A stretch of 44,403 bases of DNA, taken from a virus. Shown one piece after another: positions 15,301-26,000 of this stretch. The notes beneath the pieces were generated by a model, which saw nothing but the letters and a program-made list of their open reading frames with translations, was not told the origin of the DNA and did no database searches. The stretch is taken from the IMG/VR virus record IMGVR_UViG_3300021197_001639, positions 1-44,403 of that record, one strand, 5' to 3'. The translations under genes and the position numbers were made by a program. Each line of letters starts with the position of its first letter. Position 1 is the stretch's first letter.

Positions 15301-18300
15301 CACGTTGGATTGTCAATCCCATCTAAAATGAAAGAGATCGAAATTCCGGAATTTAGCAAAGCATTCTTTATCAAAAAACTCAAAAATGCTTTTATAGCGA
15401 AGATGGAAACGGTGATAACGAAAGTTATAACGATGCTTCTTCTCAAGCTTTTCGAGTCTATCGATAATGCGCTTTGTAAATCTTTGAATGCCGTCGGTCA
15501 AGCAGCAATTGGAACCCTTACTGGTGGCTCCGGTGCTAGCATGAGCGATGCATTCGCAGATGCCTTTTGTCCTGATGCGGATGAGAATGAATTGGACAAC
15601 GTTCAAAAGAATCTATTTGGTAACGCTCTCGGAAAAGGCGCGGCACCTGACTCTGCTTACGACTGTTTGTTTAAAGCAGTCAATGGTACAATGTCTAAGA
15701 GAGAAATCATTGATCTATTAACAAGTACTCCAAGTAACATGGATGAAGCAACTGTTGGCAAGTTTGCTCTTTTAGTGAATTCTCGATGCCCTGAGCTATC
15801 CGATCTTCTTGGAGATCCCGAAGATGTGAAGGATGCCTTTGGTTCAATGGGAAGGAATATCCCACCAGAACTCAAAGATTACCTCAGAAATCAAAATGAA
15901 ACCGACCTCGACGCTCCGATTTATGACGCGATCTGTCTAACTCAAGATGAGCTTGACTTGTGGAATGCTAATAGAAAGCAATTGTATCTAGATAACGGTC
16001 TAGATGAGACTACCGCTGATGAGCTCATAAATAAAGCTAACGACCGCGCACTCGATAATCTTGGTGCTCTATCGGACATCGTTCAAAAAGGCCCTCAAGG
16101 CCTATTAGAGGAAGCGATAGACGCTATTTTGAAACAACCCGACCCCGGATGTGCTAATGATCCTGCTGCAATTATAACAGAAGACGAAACTCTAGCAGCA
16201 GAAAAGGCCGACCTATTCAATGATTACTTTAAGAGAATTGAGAAGAAATTTCTTCAAGACCTCATCGGAGAAAGATCTTCGCTTATTGGAAACATCTTGA
16301 TTGATACGGAAGGTAATCATTTGCAACAACACAACCGACAAGTGAAAATTGGAGACAGAACGGTATTCTTCGCAAACTATGTCGATACGGAACAACAGTG
16401 GGATGAGCGAGAAGAAAATGCAAGTAGATTCAAGAAACTGTTCATGGAAGAAGATAAGAGGAGAGGGATGGTCCCCGAGACTGTTGGAGTTTCCATGTTG
16501 AATCAACTAAAGGAAATTGGCTTTAATTACAAGACCAACAAGGATGAGTCCCAACTAAAACTTGAATTTGAATCCACAGACTTTGAACTGTTCAGAGATA
16601 CAACTGTAGACACTGTATTGACTTACAAGCTTAATCACAACAAGAAGTCAACCCAGAGAGCTTTTGTTCGAGAAAATATTCACAATCCTCCATTCAAGCC
16701 AACTAGCGATGTTGTTCTTAACGCTCGCAGAAATCAAGTTTTCGAGGATGAGCAAGTATCTGGTGTGAACTACAATGTGGTCCCCAATGAGATAAAGGCA
16801 TTCTCAAATTTATTAAAGAGAAGGTCGAACTCTTCATCTTCAATTGCAAATTCTAAAATGATGGCTTTGTTTGACAACTTAAACAACAAGACATTGTCTG
16901 TTATACGAAACGCAATTGTCGAGACTCCCAGGGGCGATACTCCTGTCGGGTTTAACTATGGCTATGAAGATGAACAGACCATCGGATTTGAAGATCTGAC
17001 TTATGTTGATCCAGACGCAGATCCAAATAACGACAGCACTTGGGACTATACCTTCGATGAAGAGGATGCCGTCCTAGGCAAGTCCGCCACAGAGAATCCA
17101 AGAGTCCACTTCCTAGACCCAGCCGTACATGGCGGTCGATACAAGTTCCCGAAGATCTATATTGAACCAGCAACTTATAATGGGTGGCTAGGGGCCATAA
17201 GAACATTTATTCCTCAAGTACAAACTTGTGAAGATAAGGATAATGGATTCTTGAATATGACTGAGATAGCTAAGAGAACAAAGCAAGTTGAATCAACCCT
17301 ACCTATCGACTCTCGTATGAGTCAACCATTGGAGTGTAGACTCGAAGTACCATACGACAGGCAAATAATGCCGGCAAACCATGGATTAATTGAAGGCATC
17401 GTCATTTCAACTGTCCGAATGTATGCGACTGAATTTATGGTCCGCTCCTTTCCTGTGTTTGGGTCGATACAATTCAATGAACACAACTACGACTCTTTAA
17501 TCTCTAAAGCTTTGGCTGACCATATGCAAACTGAAATGTCTGACTCTGGTTTGTTTGCGAATATATCTCGCCTCGCATATTACCTTCTTTTTCTCGAGCA
17601 GTCCGTTCAAGTCGTACAGCGACAAATCATCGATGGCCTCATGGTCGAGACCGAAGAAATGAAAGAGGCTTCGAAGATAATCAACCGAGCCCAAAACAAT
17701 TATGAAAAACTGAAGGCAGTAGATCTTATATCCGGAAACCTTAGCTCAGATACACGCAAGCAATTATCTAAAGGGACCAGGATATTAGCATACGGCAACA
17801 AGTGGGAAACTAAAGCGTACGACGACTTTACCAAACTCAGAACTTTAAATGGTTATAAAATCAATCTTGCACGCAAGGTCGCAGTAATACATACCACTCA
17901 GAACGCCGCAGAGGTGTTTCTAGCCGCTTTGGTTTCAAAGGAAACCTCTACCCTATCCAAGAAGTTAAACCTCAACCTGAGGCCACGTCCACACGTATAT
18001 AACATACAAAGATATATGCTCTCAACGGAAGGCATTGTAGACCAATCAGATATCAAAGCTGGATTTGCATCTGTCGAACAAGAAGTTATTGAAGGTGGAT
18101 CTCAACCGGATTACGGAAGCATTATCGACTGTGCTGGGGAAGACTTGCAAAGCCCTCTGGGTTCTGTCTCCAAAACTCTCGAGGACATAAAAAAGACTGG
18201 CTTCATGTATCTAGAGAAGTACGTGAGAGTGATAAACAAAGATTCCACAGAACAGGTCATGAAGATATCTGAGTTTCAACAGATGATGTCTGATAGGTCC

Positions 18301-19041
18301 ACATATGATGAAGAACTAAGGCTATCGGATTACTTCGGGAATGCGTTCACAGTATCGAATACTGTGCAGGGCTCAATAGGTGTAAAGTTCGGAGTTAGAC
18401 TGATGATGTGTCTGGATAAGCATATCGGGCTACAGCCAAACCTAGAGACATCTGTAGAGAGAATACCTTCCTCAATGACTTCGGGAGAAGAAACTTTTGG
18501 AGTTCTATGTTTCCCAGTTGCCTCATATGAGTTGGACTTGATGGACGAACAAATAAAGGACTTAGATCTCGAGGATCCACACTTGGGCGAAGACATTAAG
18601 TGTTATGTAGATCAATTGACGGAGACCGAAGATTATAAGATCTTGTTTGACAAAGTTATCAAGACACGTTCATTCTGCTCTTTGTTCGGAATCTATTCCT
18701 TTCAAAACTTCATCAATGCCATTGGTCAAGTAGAAGTTGAAGACGAGGCTCGAAAAATCATGATCAATGATGGATGGAAAAAAAGAATTTTTAATGATAC
18801 CAAAAAGATATTAAGAAAACAGTTTGGATCCGTTTATAATTCTCAAGATGATGAAGGCGGAAAAAGGACCTCATCTAATAGAACATCGAATATTGATTTC
18901 CTTAGGAATTTAGTGCCCGACATCTATTTAAACATTAAGGGCGTAGGTTTCCTGAAAAGACTAAGGATTGTCGATGCGAATCCATTCGATGAAGATGGTA
19001 AACCTTGCGTTAATGAGTTTCAAAAAATGTTTGAGGATTGA
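12349..19041 (+). CDS. Giant virion structural protein, 2230 aa, baseplate region
   Basis: AGGAG at 12338-12342 supports the start. The N-terminus has a Cys-rich opening (C14, C27, C30 in a C-x-P-C setting, then VPN and W-rich residues) typical of a conserved phage family of unknown function. Two long coiled-coil segments are visible: about 511-645, ending in a strongly basic stretch rich in Arg, Lys and Ala, and about 791-880. A hydrophobic helical region lies near 1018-1060. The C-terminal third is mixed alpha/beta with no recognised enzyme motif. It is placed directly upstream of gp25 and gp6, so it is probably a baseplate or hub component. A tape measure is unlikely because most of it is not a continuous helix and the context is baseplate. 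Function is not established. Confidence 0.85.
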   Translation: MSESKFKHLQKEVCDPELEAPPLKKLCAPCVPNQSYVEPDWEFIEVAEPYLNEKQCEYQITVTVNKFGDSFTARELRELRGRQENFRSREALLRSFVHPAIVLVLEEYGKLVADQIICATFPSIDGEPTEIISELDSFEGAFVKLLEQEVDDTRVRCADFGTYSFQEIDPSEPFDFQRTIVQMGSNDEIQNPFALELYARVNDFYIDPIEDILKVHIGIPAFIMDQVPELPSKEELEEEALATRKEVVLKVDKLFGQMTRLDSSLKIFGKYQSYFYQTQDGFLKFKESEKSFYATRMSSKVDQFYSDLKQLAKKNKVNIRSNIPSVMMLNADNIRIEFKTGPNGNPYVIKAIYVWKEGCEEKKLRKGIKKFKKMYDKKPTVMNYIAKLDTIDMTLQARETPPWLDFLVKYTYPLITVDYGSLNMQSVGDTLGKCVEENAREFGGELRDYILNEALSFMDSLSFQYSSAASCEELYSTENQPETKEFEEIDYGLGEGRDARRRTKDRQEAQGYTEEELSKTKQSLEDLRGRKEDQLKAKKQEHDINKANLDVISKDVEAGIRNESELTGLKSKTMDLKKQVERLELSLSQTESSLSETNYRLRVINQEDGDKILKRQDRISRKAAAKKARRTAKAHPYAKKAAKIAMDDIKKSDTLLSSLIDWEKYEAGGKLTRKKLEANIGDEDFLKDVLSRLSICAANELTVNAVRCLFSGVTKERAFDKMFRSAMRAMDMDVFGFFIGGLPPDAQSELRQKFEAEFGNIPLPWEEEYESGANKDNQYKTYLSSKNVPEKNTLRQEKRVLKSQIRDLEKTIGKEDTKKIEQINDFLKSDLSRVPDILIESAKKELSEIINEPEYTRLIEFTERLRKVEAEISELPTDIGTAEDLKSLSDEEKNKLIEEQKKAQGTFGTALGNIQEEVVDAYIEYIFDVMNIDQIGQAMSEVPGGTLVFNTLDQIFKCSSQGLFNPPIKSFLSSFALDVCGPDRHVGLSIPSKMKEIEIPEFSKAFFIKKLKNAFIAKMETVITKVITMLLLKLFESIDNALCKSLNAVGQAAIGTLTGGSGASMSDAFADAFCPDADENELDNVQKNLFGNALGKGAAPDSAYDCLFKAVNGTMSKREIIDLLTSTPSNMDEATVGKFALLVNSRCPELSDLLGDPEDVKDAFGSMGRNIPPELKDYLRNQNETDLDAPIYDAICLTQDELDLWNANRKQLYLDNGLDETTADELINKANDRALDNLGALSDIVQKGPQGLLEEAIDAILKQPDPGCANDPAAIITEDETLAAEKADLFNDYFKRIEKKFLQDLIGERSSLIGNILIDTEGNHLQQHNRQVKIGDRTVFFANYVDTEQQWDEREENASRFKKLFMEEDKRRGMVPETVGVSMLNQLKEIGFNYKTNKDESQLKLEFESTDFELFRDTTVDTVLTYKLNHNKKSTQRAFVRENIHNPPFKPTSDVVLNARRNQVFEDEQVSGVNYNVVPNEIKAFSNLLKRRSNSSSSIANSKMMALFDNLNNKTLSVIRNAIVETPRGDTPVGFNYGYEDEQTIGFEDLTYVDPDADPNNDSTWDYTFDEEDAVLGKSATENPRVHFLDPAVHGGRYKFPKIYIEPATYNGWLGAIRTFIPQVQTCEDKDNGFLNMTEIAKRTKQVESTLPIDSRMSQPLECRLEVPYDRQIMPANHGLIEGIVISTVRMYATEFMVRSFPVFGSIQFNEHNYDSLISKALADHMQTEMSDSGLFANISRLAYYLLFLEQSVQVVQRQIIDGLMVETEEMKEASKIINRAQNNYEKLKAVDLISGNLSSDTRKQLSKGTRILAYGNKWETKAYDDFTKLRTLNGYKINLARKVAVIHTTQNAAEVFLAALVSKETSTLSKKLNLNLRPRPHVYNIQRYMLSTEGIVDQSDIKAGFASVEQEVIEGGSQPDYGSIIDCAGEDLQSPLGSVSKTLEDIKKTGFMYLEKYVRVINKDSTEQVMKISEFQQMMSDRSTYDEELRLSDYFGNAFTVSNTVQGSIGVKFGVRLMMCLDKHIGLQPNLETSVERIPSSMTSGEETFGVLCFPVASYELDLMDEQIKDLDLEDPHLGEDIKCYVDQLTETEDYKILFDKVIKTRSFCSLFGIYSFQNFINAIGQVEVEDEARKIMINDGWKKRIFNDTKKILRKQFGSVYNSQDDEGGKRTSSNRTSNIDFLRNLVPDIYLNIKGVGFLKRLRIVDANPFDEDGKPCVNEFQKMFED

Positions 19042-19044
19042 TCA

Positions 19045-19422
19045 ATGCCTTTGTCGATAATATTTCCAATAGATATGAACAGTGATACGAACGCTGGTAT
19101 ACACGGTCACTCCAATGACGACACGACGAGCGCTATTAAGCAAAACATGAAAATGTTATTATTGACTCGAAAGGGTGAGTATGTGTTTGACCCAAACTTT
19201 GGAGTTGGACTACAAAATTACTTGTTCGAGAATGATGCGACAATTTCAATTCCTTTAATTGAAGGTGAAATACGAAGCCAATCTGCAACTTATATGCCTT
19301 ACGTTCGGATTGATGGAATAAACATTCAAATCGATTCAGCCAATCAAATATTGAGGACTCAAATAAGATTCAGATATAACGGCATAAGTATTCCAGAGCT
19401 TTTTGAGGTCGAGGTGTCTTAA
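19045..19422 (+). CDS. Baseplate wedge protein, GPW/gp25 family
   Basis: This 125-residue protein matches the gp25 family in length and motifs: a helix IKQNMKMLLLTRKGEYVFDPNFG, then GLQNYLFE, then a paired-strand C-terminus with IRFRY near 110. The L-L-T-x-K-G-E and D-P-x-F-G segments are the family hallmark. gp25 is a core wedge protein that joins the baseplate to the first sheath ring and triggers contraction, and it belongs to the conserved contractile-injection core. It starts three bases after the giant gene's stop with GAGG at 19033-19036, and is followed by gp6, as expected. Confidence 0.93.
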   Translation: MPLSIIFPIDMNSDTNAGIHGHSNDDTTSAIKQNMKMLLLTRKGEYVFDPNFGVGLQNYLFENDATISIPLIEGEIRSQSATYMPYVRIDGINIQIDSANQILRTQIRFRYNGISIPELFEVEVS

Positions 19423-19445
19423 AGGTCAATCGCTTTTACTGGATC

Positions 19446-19457
19446 AACTATTTAGTT
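19446..19457. promoter_or_regulatory. CTATTTAG site 1, palindromic, upstream of gp6
   Basis: AACTATTTAGTT is a 5-bp perfect inverted repeat around TT. CTATTTAG ends 19 bases before the gp6 ATG, in a 52-bp gap. The same core occurs in the other two sizeable gaps of the structural module. It is a candidate late-promoter -10 for the phage sigma factor or an operator. Confidence 0.45.
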
Positions 19458-19474
19458 GTTGATGAGGGTCCCAT

Positions 19475-21277
19475 ATGTCTAAACAAAAGAAAACGCCAAT
19501 TAAGTATACTAGTCGAGATTTCGACACAATCCGAGAGGATCTAATAGAACACGCAAAGCGATTTTATCCGAACGAGTGGAAAGACTTTTCGAAGTCAACC
19601 ATAAACTCTCTGTTGGTGGATTCTGTTGCTTATGTTGGAGATGTACTGTCTTACTATCTAGACTATCAAGCAAACGAATCGTTCTTAGATACAGCGATCG
19701 AATTCAACAATGTTAGAAAGCACGCTAGATCTCTAGGGTTTAAGTATGCTGGTGCTCCGAGCACAAATGGCACCATTGCTTTATTTTGTATGGTACCTGC
19801 GAATACTGATGGTACAGCTCCTGATTTTGACTACATGCCTCTTGTTCGCAAGGGAGCGTCATTCTCCAGCTCAAACGGAGGAAACTTTATTCTTACAGAA
19901 GACGTCAACTTTGGTGATGCCTCAAATGAAATTGTAGCTGCACGATTCGACAACACCACCGGTGGTACAACATTCTTTGCCGTCAAGGCACACGGACAAG
20001 TATCTTCTGGTGTATTCTCTAGGGCAACTGTTGATTTGACCAACTCTTCTTTCGAAAGATTTAAGAGAGTCCGAGTTGGTGGAGATAATGTTGTCGAGAT
20101 TATTGATGTAGTTGATACCGATGGTAACAAATATTATGAAGTGGACAATCTATCTCAAGAAGTAGTGTTCGAAGAGACCACAAACAGAAACGCAACGACA
20201 GAAGGCGTTAGAAGTATATTGAAGCCTTTCTCAGCTGCACGACGCTTTGTAGTCGAGCAAGATGATACCGGTACATACCTACAGTTTGGTTTCGGCTCAG
20301 AGTCATCAGACGAAGATGAATTGGTTGATCCAGCAAAAGTCGCAATACAAATGCACGGAAAGTCTTACGTTTCAAATCTAAGATTTGATCCATCAAAGCT
20401 TGTGGGTACAACAAAGCTCGGCATCTCTCCGTCTGGTACAACATTGACGATTATTTTAAAATCAAATGATTCCAATTCGGCAAATGCAGCGGTAAACACG
20501 ATAACCAATGTTTTAAATTCTAGCTTCAAGTTTCCAAATGAAATAGCTCTCGTTCAAACCAAAAAGAATTCTGTAATTGGCTCTCTCGAGATTACCAATG
20601 AAGAGCCGATCGTTGGCTCTACAGAGCAGATGACGACTGAAGAACTCAAGCAAAGAGCCAAAGGCTACTACACCACTCAATCTAGAGCTGTTACTCGACA
20701 AGACTATGAGTCAATGATTTACAACATGCCTAACAAATTTGGTATCATAAAGAGAGTGAGTGTAATAAATGACCCTTCTGCGACAAACAGGAGAGCAGCA
20801 ATCTATGTTATCTCCGAAGATGAGAATGGAAAGCTCACAACAGCTAGCTCATCATTGAAGACAAACATGAAAAACTGGATCTCTCAATATAAAGCGATGA
20901 ATGATGTTGTTGATATCTTCGACGCAAAGATTGTTAATTTTGGCGTTGACTTCAAAGTGGTTCTCGACACAAGATTCAAGGACATCAACATTGTCGGCAG
21001 ATGCAATACAGCAATTAGCGAATACTTTTCAAACCAGCTTTATATCGGAGAGCCAATATACATCACAAGGCTCTATTCCATACTGGGCAAGGTCGAAGGC
21101 GTAGCTGATGTGAAAACCGTGAGAGTCACACAGAAACGTGGAGCGAACTATTCTTCTACCAACATAAACTTTGACGAAGCAATGTCGGCAGACGGTACAT
21201 ACATCGTAACTCCGAAAAATGCTATTATGGAATTGAAATTTCCAAACCGAGACATTAAGGGGACTCTAATCCGATGA
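19475..21277 (+). CDS. Baseplate wedge protein, gp6 / baseplate J family
   Basis: This 600-residue protein opens with the T4 gp6 signature: KYTSRDFDTIREDL, then a run containing FSKSTINSLLVD, VAYVGDVLSYYLDYQANESFL and an A-R-x-L-G-F motif. The middle is beta-rich and the C-terminal part contains the baseplate J-like domain (EELKQRAKGYYTTQSRAVTRQDYE). T4 gp6 is about 660 aa and forms the ring that holds the wedges together. Shine-Dalgarno GAGGG lies at 19464-19468. It follows gp25 after a 52-bp gap with a CTATTTAG site, and overlaps the next gene by ATGA. Confidence 0.93.
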   Translation: MSKQKKTPIKYTSRDFDTIREDLIEHAKRFYPNEWKDFSKSTINSLLVDSVAYVGDVLSYYLDYQANESFLDTAIEFNNVRKHARSLGFKYAGAPSTNGTIALFCMVPANTDGTAPDFDYMPLVRKGASFSSSNGGNFILTEDVNFGDASNEIVAARFDNTTGGTTFFAVKAHGQVSSGVFSRATVDLTNSSFERFKRVRVGGDNVVEIIDVVDTDGNKYYEVDNLSQEVVFEETTNRNATTEGVRSILKPFSAARRFVVEQDDTGTYLQFGFGSESSDEDELVDPAKVAIQMHGKSYVSNLRFDPSKLVGTTKLGISPSGTTLTIILKSNDSNSANAAVNTITNVLNSSFKFPNEIALVQTKKNSVIGSLEITNEEPIVGSTEQMTTEELKQRAKGYYTTQSRAVTRQDYESMIYNMPNKFGIIKRVSVINDPSATNRRAAIYVISEDENGKLTTASSSLKTNMKNWISQYKAMNDVVDIFDAKIVNFGVDFKVVLDTRFKDINIVGRCNTAISEYFSNQLYIGEPIYITRLYSILGKVEGVADVKTVRVTQKRGANYSSTNINFDEAMSADGTYIVTPKNAIMELKFPNRDIKGTLIR

Positions 21278-23073
21278 TCAAACGATACTTTGCAACGAAA
21301 GACAACACAATCTCAAATGCTTTTGAGTCCAACTTGACAACCCGAGCAGTCTCTGCTAGTATGGGACAATCAGATATTCTCGAGGTCTTTAGTATCTACG
21401 GTCAAGTGTCTAGTTCTAGCGGTTTCTCAGCGGAAGAAGCCAGAGTTTTAATTGAATTTGATTTGGTACAAATCGCAGCAGATAAGGCTGCTGGAATCAT
21501 TCCTTCAAACGCAAAGTATTTCCTGAGACTATTCAATGCAGAACATGGGATGACTGTCCCAAGAGAATATAGTCTCGAAGCTCATGCGGTAGATGGCGGA
21601 TGGCAAGAAGGTTATGGCTTAGACATGGAAGACTACAGCGACCTGTCTTCCGGCTTTGGTTCAAACTGGACTGTAAAGTCTGGCTCCAATGCTTGGACTG
21701 CACCTGGCGGAGACGTTCATGCTGCATCTTCCACAACCCAATCTTTCAGCACAGGTCTGGAAGATTTAAATGTCGAGGTAACAACTCAAGTTGCTGAATG
21801 GCTTGATTCTCGATCAAACGACGGTTTCTTGGTCAAGTTACCTACTGCTTTGACTGGTCAACAAAGATCGTACTACACAAAGAAGTTCTTCGCTAGAGGA
21901 ACTGAGTTCTTTCACAAGCGACCCTGCCTAGAGGTTCGATGGGACTCAACAATACAAGACGACAGAATTAACTTCTACGCCTCTTCATCTCTCGCACCTG
22001 CTGCAGACAACATCAACACCCTATATCTATACAACTATCACCGTGGACAACTTGCTAACATTCCAGACGTTGGAACTGGGAAGATATACGTGGACTTATA
22101 CGAGACCCTAGGAGGTACAGCGTTGACCCAATGTGTAGACACTCCGGCAACCGGAGGATACGTTGAGACGGGAATTTACACCGCTAGCGTCTGCGTTAGT
22201 ACAACAGCATCAACTATCCACGATGTGTGGCGCAGTGCAAACGCCTCAACAGTATTGACTTTCGGACCAGGAATTCCATCCGATGGACCATTAGCAATAA
22301 CCTTCGGAGCACTTGGAGCCTTCACTCTCACTTTTAACAGTGCAGCAGGCTCATCCGATGCCGATATCGGATCTGATAAAGCAGCAACAATTGACCCATC
22401 AGATGAAGGAAGTTCAGCTGCTAATGCTCAAAAGGTAATGGTGCTGTTGAGAGACGGCGTTACCGGAGACGGAATTAAGAACGCTTATGATTTCGCATAT
22501 GATGACTCAAGTGTTAACGCTGAGACTGTGACGATTACTGCTAAAGAAAGAGGTTCGACTCACAACATCACTGTGACTGAATCATTGAGCAACATCTCTT
22601 CTACTGTGACAAATGGAAGTGATACCAACTACCACACAGGAAGCATCGATGTAAAAAGCGCGACTGCCTTATCATCTGCACCAGACAATCATCTTGTGGT
22701 ATCAGTGTCCAACAATCGCAACTTCCACTACACCGAGCAGACCAGCCGGTTTTACTTTTACATTAGACAGAAGAAATGGAGCCCTGCGATCTTTACGACC
22801 GCAACGACAACTCCAACAACTGAAGTGTTCGAGAACCTTCATTTTAAAATTATTAAGGTTGTTACAGATGAAACGATCTTTGACTACGACACCACAAACA
22901 ATTCGACTTTGCTCTCATACGACTCTAGAGGGAACTATTTTGATTTAGACATAGGTATGTTAGAGCCAAACTACACTTATCAAATTGAGTTGTCTCTTTA
23001 CAATGTCGCGACAAAGACGTATGAACAACTATCCTTCAAGCACAAGTTTAGAGTGGTGAACAATGAGTATTAA
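21274..23073 (+). CDS. Beta-rich virion protein with DNRLRE-like domain
   Basis: This 599-residue protein begins RYFATKDNTISNAFE and has an N-terminal domain (about 1-225) resembling DNRLRE folds: a regular Ser pattern, then VLIEFDL, FLRLFNA, and W-x-E-G-Y-G-L-D. A second, probably inserted beta domain at about 322-455 resembles the shuffled domain in the next gene, with TVTITAKERGSTHNITVT near its end. The C-terminal part returns to short beta strands and ends in a fibronectin-like fold. It is placed after gp6 with ATGA overlap, where T4 has gp7 and gp8, but I see no homology to those. A baseplate or fibre-attachment role is inferred. Confidence 0.85.
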   Translation: MIKRYFATKDNTISNAFESNLTTRAVSASMGQSDILEVFSIYGQVSSSSGFSAEEARVLIEFDLVQIAADKAAGIIPSNAKYFLRLFNAEHGMTVPREYSLEAHAVDGGWQEGYGLDMEDYSDLSSGFGSNWTVKSGSNAWTAPGGDVHAASSTTQSFSTGLEDLNVEVTTQVAEWLDSRSNDGFLVKLPTALTGQQRSYYTKKFFARGTEFFHKRPCLEVRWDSTIQDDRINFYASSSLAPAADNINTLYLYNYHRGQLANIPDVGTGKIYVDLYETLGGTALTQCVDTPATGGYVETGIYTASVCVSTTASTIHDVWRSANASTVLTFGPGIPSDGPLAITFGALGAFTLTFNSAAGSSDADIGSDKAATIDPSDEGSSAANAQKVMVLLRDGVTGDGIKNAYDFAYDDSSVNAETVTITAKERGSTHNITVTESLSNISSTVTNGSDTNYHTGSIDVKSATALSSAPDNHLVVSVSNNRNFHYTEQTSRFYFYIRQKKWSPAIFTTATTTPTTEVFENLHFKIIKVVTDETIFDYDTTNNSTLLSYDSRGNYFDLDIGMLEPNYTYQIELSLYNVATKTYEQLSFKHKFRVVNNEY

Positions 23074-26000
23074 AAATCTTTTCGGTAAAACTGTAACAAA
23101 TTACGAAGATGTAGCAAAAGACGTTGAATCAACAGACTTCATTGACGAAGTCGTTGCCAAGCGCGAGACATATCTTCCTCCAATCGATTTCTCTGATCCT
23201 GCGAACTTCGTATTCTACGGATCTGCAGAGCTTTACTACGAAGCCGCCATCAAGAGAATTTACGAAGACTACCCTTACGATGGGTCGAAAGCTGAACAGA
23301 TTGACTTTGAAGAGAAGTCGTCATTCCTAGAGCGCTGGTTGTTCGAGAACAAATACCCAAAAACTACCGGACATGTTGAGCTTGGCTCCACCACAAACAT
23401 AACGGGAAAGACAGTTAATTACTCGACAACCTCAACACCAGAATATATTGAAGTTCACGGTGGACTACACATCAGCTCGAATGCTACAAACTTAGATGAG
23501 CATCTTGAGTACTCAGCTCGCTATGACGAAGCCAATAATAGAACGCAAAACTTTAATTGCGACTTTGTGAACAAAGGGATCACAATAGAATTCTGGATGA
23601 AGAAGGCTTCTTATGATGCATCTAATGAGCCAAAAGAAGTTATATTGGATCTTTGGAATGGTGTAGCTCGTGGGACAACCGGATACTCACGAGTTTTCCT
23701 TGAGACGCTTGACAACAGTGGTGCGAAAGAGATGGCCCTAACGATTGCTTCAGGCAGCACATCTGCTACAACTACTTTTACAATGGGGACAACTGAGACC
23801 AACTGGAATCATTATGCACTTTCTGTATTCGAGGGATCCTCAATTGGAACAGTTAGGTTTTACACAAACGGTGCAGAGACTGCATCGACCACTCTAGCTT
23901 CTCCTTTTACAACGCTACCTGGTCGCCTAGATGGCTTCATCGGAGCAATGCAGACGGAAATAGGCTCCGGGGATGGAGCAGCGAATGGCGGTAAACTATC
24001 CGCTCAACTTGACGAGTTCCGTTTCTGGAAGACTCGAAGAACTTCGAGACAAATCAAACTAAACTGGTTCCGCGAGATTGGCGGTGGAGCCAACACTGAC
24101 GACAACACTTCGGATCTTGGCGTATACCTAAAGTTCAACGAAGGTATTACCGGAACAAATTCAATTGACTCAACCGTCCTTGATTACTCTGGTCGTTTGG
24201 CTAATGGTACATGGACGGGCTATCCTGGTTCCTCAGCAAGATCGACAGATTCTGCAATGACCTTGTCTGGCTATGCTGAAGCATCAACTCCAATCGTCTA
24301 CTCAAGCCACCCAAGCGTTGTATCTCTCGAAGCAGAAATGACTCTTAGTGGTTCAGATTATGACGCTGGTCGAGGTCAAGCATTCTATAGGTCACTTCCA
24401 AACTGGCTTGTCGAAGAGGATCAAGAAGAAGGCGACGAGAACCTAAGAAAGATATCTCACATCTTGTCAAGTTACATGGATACCTTGAGAGTCCAAATCG
24501 ACTCACTCAGCAAATTACAAGACAAGCAGTACGTTTCTGCTAGCTATAAGGCTGCTCCATTCGCATCGGAACTTCTAACAAACAAAGGCTTTACAACAAG
24601 CGAGATGTTTCTGTCTTCAGAAGTATTCGAATCTTTCTCCAGTATTGACTACGGCTCTGGACAGTTCGACCTCAATATTGACGAGATAAAGAATTTAATA
24701 TATACAAACATCTACAACAACCTCGAGAACATCTACAACACAAAGGGAACCGAGAAGTCAATCCGCAACCTTATCCGATGCTTTGGTATCGACGATGAAT
24801 TAATCAAACTGAACCAGTACACAGACGGAGGAGTACAATATCTTGGAGACAAGTATCGTTCAACATCTGTTAAAAAGAAATACGTAAATCTCAACAATGT
24901 GAACCATCTCTCAGGGACCATGTACCAAAGTGGCTCTCTAACGTTCATTTCTGGGTCCTCCTCTGGCTCTGTAGCGGCTTTTACAATGGAAGCCGACATA
25001 GTAGTGCCCCACAAGCCGAAACTCGGCGAGAGTGGATATTTCGCAACCCCATTCCTATCTGCATCTGTAATGGGCTTCCACGAAGCGATTCCATACTTCT
25101 CGGCAAACTACACATGGTGGGCAACGGAAACTGCAACAGCCGCCGCCACAGGTCAAATAACCCTGAACAATACCGCCGCTGTTTCAACATGGGAAGGCGA
25201 AACAATAACTTTGACTGATGCGCGCGGACTAATAAGAACTTATGAATTTACAGCAACAGGAACCGGAACTAGTGGTAACCTATTGTCCAATGGCAATGTG
25301 GAAGTAACAATTGCCGCTTTATGGCTAACCACCAGGAACCTCCGCGACGCAATCAACAATATAACAAATGGTCACGGAAATACAATAACAGCAACATGGA
25401 CATCTGCATCTCCAAACTACAACATTGGTTTGACACAGGTTTTTTCCGGAGCAACCGGAAACACTACCATAACTTCAACATTTTCTACATCAATAATTAC
25501 TCTCACACACTTCACTGGTGGTACGTCTACACTCGCAGAGGCTCGAGATCTTCAAGTATATCTTGTTCGAGACTCTCTCGAATCCGATAATGCGAAGTTC
25601 GTCGTAAAGAACCAAACCGAAACAATCTATGCAGAATCAGATCTCGTGTACGACATTTACGATAACGATCACTACAACGTTGCCTTGAGAATTAAGCCTC
25701 AAACCTATCCGTACGCTGGTAACGTCACAAATGCAACACCAAGCTACGATATTGAGCTTTACGCGGTGTCGCACAACTTTGACGAATTGAAAGAAGAGAT
25801 CCTCATTACAACCACAGTAAACAATGCAACGGGATCTGCATACATGCAAGCACCAAAGCGAATCTACGCTGCATCTCATTACGAAAACTTCACAGGCTCA
25901 CTCCTGCAAAGAACCGACCTAGAGTTTGGACGTGTATCTGCATGGCTTGATTACTTGCCTAACTCTTCAATTCAAGAGCACAACAAAGACGTAATGAACT

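Noticed and set aside
12349-19041. Tape measure identity for the 2230-aa protein
   Set aside because: Coiled coil covers only part of it, and it lies between the spike-like gene and gp25.
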